Origin: an uncultured Flavonifractor sp.
GTDB lineage: Bacteria; Bacillota; Clostridia; Oscillospirales; Oscillospiraceae
Assembly (NCBI RefSeq): GCF_944385615.1
Contig: NZ_CALWXV010000022.1
Coordinates: 1-39,692, forward strand
Direction: 5' to 3'
DNA length: 39,692 bases
Shown: positions 37,095 to 39,692 of the stretch, in pieces
Position numbering within the stretch: position 1 is the stretch's first letter
How the letters are laid out: every line of letters starts with the position of its first letter
Made by a program: the position numbers and the translations under genes
Notes under the pieces: generated by a model
What the model saw: only the letters and a program-made list of their open reading frames with translations
Told to the model about the DNA's origin: nothing
Databases searched by the model: none

Positions 37095-37838
37095 TCAGCT
37101 ACCTCCCTTCTGGGACAGCAGCCCCAGCCGGTCCAGGATCACCGCGGCCTGCTCCCGGGTCAGCGGCCCCTGTGGGTTGGTGCCGTCAAAGATACCCAGC
37201 GCCACTGCCTTCTCCCAGGCCTCCTTGGCCCAGGAGGACGGCTGACCCGGTTCGCCGCTCTCCGGCTGCTCCACGGCGTCCATGCCCAGATAGGCCAGGA
37301 TACCGTTGGCGATGCCGGCGGCCAGCGTGTCCCGGTAAGTAGCATCAGACAGCAGAGCCACGTCCTCTTTATTGGTATGGAAGCCGCACTCCAGCAGCAC
37401 GGCGGGGGCTGTGGTGGCGGTAAGTACAGTGAACAACTTATGATAGGGTTTTCCGCTGCCGAACAGCACCACCCCCTGAGCCTTCACTGCGTTGATGATA
37501 TCCACCGCCGCCTGGTTGCGCTCGGCACTCTCTGGGCCGCTGGAGGTATAGGCCACAAAGCCCCGGGCGCTGCTCCAGCCCCCGCCGCCGGTGGCGTTGG
37601 AGTGGAGGGAGACAAACAGGTCGGCCCCGGCCCGGTTGCTGACGTTGGCCCGGGCGGTGAGGCCGGGGACCTCATTCTGGGTCCGGGTGCAGACAACCGT
37701 AACGCCCTGCTGCTCCAGCAGCGGCTTCAGGCGGGTGTACAGGTCCCAGGTGAACTCATGCTCCTTATATGCCCCATCCGGGGAGCCGTTGACGTTGCCC
37801 GGCCCGTGGCCGGGGTCCAGGCACACGATCTTGCTCAT
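37095..37838 (-). CDS. Probable second product: amidase plus SLH part from an internal start
   Basis: Within the endolysin frame ATG 37838 (MSKIVCLDPGHG) is preceded by AGGAGG (37847-37852) with an 8-base gap, as good as any gene start in the window, and falls at the domain boundary. It would give a 247-residue amidase with wall-binding repeat. Internally started short forms are known for some phage endolysins and combine with the full-length protein. It could also be the relic of two fused genes. Confidence 0.6.
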   Translation of the reverse strand: MSKIVCLDPGHGPGNVNGSPDGAYKEHEFTWDLYTRLKPLLEQQGVTVVCTRTQNEVPGLTARANVSNRAGADLFVSLHSNATGGGGWSSARGFVAYTSSGPESAERNQAAVDIINAVKAQGVVLFGSGKPYHKLFTVLTATTAPAVLLECGFHTNKEDVALLSDATYRDTLAAGIANGILAYLGMDAVEQPESGEPGQPSSWAKEAWEKAVALGIFDGTNPQGPLTREQAAVILDRLGLLSQKGGS

Positions 37839-38456
37839 AGTGGTTTCCTCCTTTTCATCCGGTTCTTTGGCCGCTCCCTTGGTCCACACGCAGATCCAGT
37901 TGTGGACCTTGCGGGCGGCGGTAATCTGCTGGCCATCAAAATCACACTGGGAGGACCCGCCGCCGTCCAGCATCATGGCGGAGTCCCAGCCCAGGCCCAG
38001 CAGTTTCTTCTGCAAGTCCTCCGGCGTGGAAGCGTCCCCCGAGCCGTCCGAGGAGCAGTACAGGCCCAGACAGCCATTGACCAGCCCCATAGCGGACCGG
38101 CCCCGCTTCCCGCCCTGAGCGGCGGCATAAGGGATGTCCAGGGCCTTGCCGTCCCGGATCATGGGGGACACGGCGATAAAGTTGGCGCTGCTCTGCCAGT
38201 CGGTGGTCAGATGAAGCCCGCCAGGGGCGTCCCAGGCATAGCCCGGGACGTTGCCCCACGGAGTATTGGACAGCAGCTTGCCGGAAACTTTCAGCCCCCG
38301 GCAGGGGGAGCCGTCCGGGTTCCACATGCCGCCGTTGAGGATGTAGTCGGCCCCCGTCTCCCCCTTTACCTGGGCCAGCGACTTGCGGCAGTTGGTTACC
38401 ACGATCTCCAGCCGGTCAATGGACTGGAGAGGGATCAGGGCGATGCGCTTACTCAT
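37095..38456 (-). CDS. Two-enzyme endolysin: phosphodiester glycosidase-like domain plus N-acetylmuramoyl-L-alanine amidase
   Basis: 453 residues from ATG 38456 (GTG 38462 is an alternative). Residues about 1-195 resemble the phosphodiester glycosidase (NAGPA/DUF2233) family: ADYILNGGMWNPDGSPCRGLKVSGK, SAMGLVNG, then SAMMLDGGGSSQ. Residues about 208-385 are an Amidase_3 domain with zinc ligands in DPGHGPGN, KEHEFTWDL and LHSNATG and catalytic Glu in LLECGFHTN. The last 45 residues (WAKEAWEKAVALGIFDGTN to TREQAAVIL) look like one SLH cell-wall-binding repeat. An internal AGGAGG and ATG at 37838 could yield the amidase part alone. Confidence 0.85.
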   Translation of the reverse strand: MSKRIALIPLQSIDRLEIVVTNCRKSLAQVKGETGADYILNGGMWNPDGSPCRGLKVSGKLLSNTPWGNVPGYAWDAPGGLHLTTDWQSSANFIAVSPMIRDGKALDIPYAAAQGGKRGRSAMGLVNGCLGLYCSSDGSGDASTPEDLQKKLLGLGWDSAMMLDGGGSSQCDFDGQQITAARKVHNWICVWTKGAAKEPDEKEETTMSKIVCLDPGHGPGNVNGSPDGAYKEHEFTWDLYTRLKPLLEQQGVTVVCTRTQNEVPGLTARANVSNRAGADLFVSLHSNATGGGGWSSARGFVAYTSSGPESAERNQAAVDIINAVKAQGVVLFGSGKPYHKLFTVLTATTAPAVLLECGFHTNKEDVALLSDATYRDTLAAGIANGILAYLGMDAVEQPESGEPGQPSSWAKEAWEKAVALGIFDGTNPQGPLTREQAAVILDRLGLLSQKGGS

Positions 38457-38844
38457 GGTCACCAGCGGCCTCTTCCTGCTTCTTCTCCCACTCCTCCCGG
38501 GCGTGGGCGGATACGGGGCCGGGGTCGGCGGTGGCCTCCATCAGGTCGATCATACCCTGGTAGTCCCCCTCGTTCCACAGGGGCTTGAGCTGCTTCATCA
38601 GGTACTGACGCTTGCGGATGTAGGCGTTGTAGTCGTCATTGACAGCAGCCAGGTCAGGGTTGGCCTCATGCAGCGCGGCCCAGTCGGGGCGGAAGGCACG
38701 GGGCAGCACCATAGCGCCCTTGTGCTCGTCCCGGCCCAGCCGGATGTTATTCTGGAGCATGGAGTCGCCCACGCCCAGGTCCACATCGTTGGCGTTGGCA
38801 ATGGCGTAGCAGGCGGGGGTCAGCTGGTTGTAGTTGATAGACAT
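38449..38844 (-). CDS. Phage protein of unknown function
   Basis: 131 residues, soluble, acidic C-terminus, no recognised domain. The sequence SINYNQLTPACYAIANANDVDLG with a later YNAYIRKRQYLMKQLKPLWNEGDYQGMIDLMEA reads as a small helical phage protein. ATG 38844 lies 8 bases after AGGAG; the ATG at 38850 is too close. Its stop overlaps the endolysin start. It could be an adaptor or lysis-accessory protein, by position only. Confidence 0.75.
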   Translation of the reverse strand: MSINYNQLTPACYAIANANDVDLGVGDSMLQNNIRLGRDEHKGAMVLPRAFRPDWAALHEANPDLAAVNDDYNAYIRKRQYLMKQLKPLWNEGDYQGMIDLMEATADPGPVSAHAREEWEKKQEEAAGDHE

Positions 38845-38889
38845 TTTCATTACTCCTTTGCAAATCGTAGGTTTGTACTTCCTTGCGGG

Positions 38890-39045
38890 TTACTGGGCGC
38901 TGCCGCCGAACTCACCGGGCACCAGCTCGGGCATACCGAAGTCCTTGACCAGGATATCGGCCACATCCTGCTTCAGCAGCCGGGGCACCTGGTCAAACTT
39001 GGTACGCTCCTCCACAATCCGAACCGCGAACAACATAGCCATCAT
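38890..39045 (-). CDS. CD1375-like small phage protein
   Basis: 51 residues: MMAMLFAVRIVEERTKFDQV and PRLLKQDVADILVKDFGMPELVPGEF. This resembles short clostridial phage proteins found between tail and lysis genes. Function unknown. ATG 39045 is 8 bases after AGGAG; a longer frame to 39120 runs into the next gene and is not used. Confidence 0.75.
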   Translation of the reverse strand: MMAMLFAVRIVEERTKFDQVPRLLKQDVADILVKDFGMPELVPGEFGGSAQ

Positions 39046-39103
39046 GTTTCTGTCTCCTTTCATAAGTAAAAAATATATCCCCAGGGCCAACCGGCCCAAA
39101 AGG

Positions 39104-39490
39104 TCACGCATAAATGACACCCGCCATCTCCACCAGGCAGTCCTCCAGCATCTGATTGGAGGTGGTCAGGGCGGCGATTTTTGCCTGCAACTCCTCCACT
39201 GTGGGGGCTGGCTCAGGCTTTTTCGGGGCGGGGTGCTCCGCCTCCCAAGCAGTGATCTCCTCCTCGGTGGCGGCCTCGACCCAGGCAGATGTGCCTGCAT
39301 CCCATCGGGGGCTGATAAACCCCGCCATCCCTGCATAGGGCCGCATGACAGGGGGAATGGTGTCCACCAGCGACTCACCTTCCAGCATTTCATAGTTCTG
39401 GATTTGCTCACCTTTTTCTGTTAGAAGCATACGAACCAAAGTTTTATAGCGGTTTTGTGCATCTATGACACATTTGTGTTTATAACCCAT
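39104..39490 (-). CDS. Phage tail-region protein, unknown function
   Basis: 128 residues. The N-terminus MGYKHKCVIDAQNRYKTLV is followed by a Pro-rich middle (HPAPKKPEPAPTVEEL) and a short C-terminal coiled coil (VEELQAKIAALTTSNQMLEDCLVEM). Proteins of this form lie after tail-fibre genes in clostridial phages and may be tail-fibre assembly or connector proteins, by inference. GGGGTGGG precedes ATG 39490. Confidence 0.75.
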   Translation of the reverse strand: MGYKHKCVIDAQNRYKTLVRMLLTEKGEQIQNYEMLEGESLVDTIPPVMRPYAGMAGFISPRWDAGTSAWVEAATEEEITAWEAEHPAPKKPEPAPTVEELQAKIAALTTSNQMLEDCLVEMAGVIYA

Positions 39491-39503
39491 AGCCCACCCC
39501 TTT

Positions 39504-39692
39504 TTATTGTGAACCTATGAACAAAACTTGCGCAAAAACGATGTTAGTGCTTCGCTCACCTACCCCAAAAAATACATTTCCACTGGCATCTACTTTGATA
39601 TATCCAGTTTCCGAACCTAACCCGCCTATCCCGCAAAGTGCTGGGATAGTTTCTTTCGGACGATAGCCTTCTGGTAATGTGGCAACATGGTT
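39504..39692 (-). CDS. C-terminus of a phage tail/baseplate protein (partial)
   Basis: 62 residues, open to the right edge. LPEGYRPKETIPALCGIGG, then GYIKVDASGNVFFGVG, is the beta-rich end typical of tail-fibre or baseplate proteins. The stop TAA is at 39504-39506, 14 bases before the next gene start. Confidence 0.8.
   Translation of the reverse strand, partial: NHVATLPEGYRPKETIPALCGIGGLGSETGYIKVDASGNVFFGVGERSTNIVFAQVLFIGSQ

Larger units (their letters stand above)
36378..39692 (-). mobile_element. End of a prophage (lysis and tail-end module), continuing beyond the window
   Basis: All genes from 36614 to the right edge are phage-like and read leftwards: tail-protein C-terminus, three small phage proteins, endolysin, holin. 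The element abuts a tRNA-Val, a classical integration site, and the AT-rich DNA at 36416-36613 separates them. No integrase or second attachment copy is in the window, so the boundary is inferred. Confidence 0.75.

Noticed and set aside
1-39692. CRISPR array or insertion sequence
   Set aside because: No regularly spaced direct repeats with unique spacers and no transposase-like protein were seen.

Overview
The window looks like chromosomal DNA of a GC-rich, spore-forming Gram-positive anaerobe of the Clostridia, most likely the Oscillospiraceae (Flavonifractor / Pseudoflavonifractor-like; the genus is an inference). Reasons: strong AGGAGG ribosome sites before almost every gene, 17-bp-spaced sigma-A promoters, a rplU-prp-rpmA operon with the Firmicutes-type N-terminal extension on L27, a yaaL(DUF2508)-bofA sporulation pair, a CIRCE site, a Gram-positive LexA box, and VanR/VanS-type signalling genes. 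GC is high throughout except in the first ~350 bases, a few promoter regions and the stretch after the tRNA cluster.

Layout. 1-6.2 kb, mostly minus strand: htpG under a CIRCE operator; mnmE with a striking array of DnaA-box-like 9-mers next to AT-rich DNA in its leader; then thyA-folA-NUDIX, a nucleotide-metabolism operon. 6.2-17.9 kb: a FUSC membrane protein, a tightly coupled mtaB-S41 lipoprotein pair, an HPr-like protein without the active-site histidine, tatD with its linked radical SAM gene, a fluoride-riboswitch-controlled cation/proton antiporter, ylmH-DUF896, a C39-like peptidase with a DUF1294 protein, an ECF sigma factor with its DUF4179 partner, and obgE. 18.0-19.3 kb: rpmA, prp and rplU behind a long leader with an attenuator-like hairpin. 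19.3-22.4 kb: a membrane-anchored DUF4015-like protein, a MarR regulator, an SLH protein with signal peptide, bofA and DUF2508. 22.4-22.9 kb has no convincing gene but is packed with hairpins and a strong plus-strand terminator, probably an undescribed RNA and/or repeat element.

22.9-31.5 kb: a calcium/manganese P-type ATPase behind a yybP-ykoY (Mn2+) riboswitch, a PsiE-like protein with an EFR1-type ferredoxin, the DNA-repair operon lexA-ogt-small membrane protein-exoA, and a MerR regulator divergent from a MATE pump whose promoter has the 19-bp spacer typical of MerR control. 31.6-36.0 kb: a minus-strand set (SprT-like protein, flippase-like membrane protein, VanS-like kinase, GNAT enzyme) and, divergent from it, a VanR-like regulator; no vanHAX-type resistance genes are present. 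36.0-36.4 kb: tRNA-Met, tRNA-Glu, tRNA-Val. From the tRNA-Val terminator to the right edge: the end of a prophage read leftwards (tail-protein C-terminus, small phage proteins, a two-enzyme endolysin with an internal start site, and a holin). No integrase is visible.

The most notable points are the helically spaced DnaA-box array at mnmE, the two-domain endolysin with an internal Shine-Dalgarno, the hairpin-dense 22.4-22.9 kb locus, two metal/halide riboswitches, the covarying palindromic repeats, and the split VanR/VanS arrangement.
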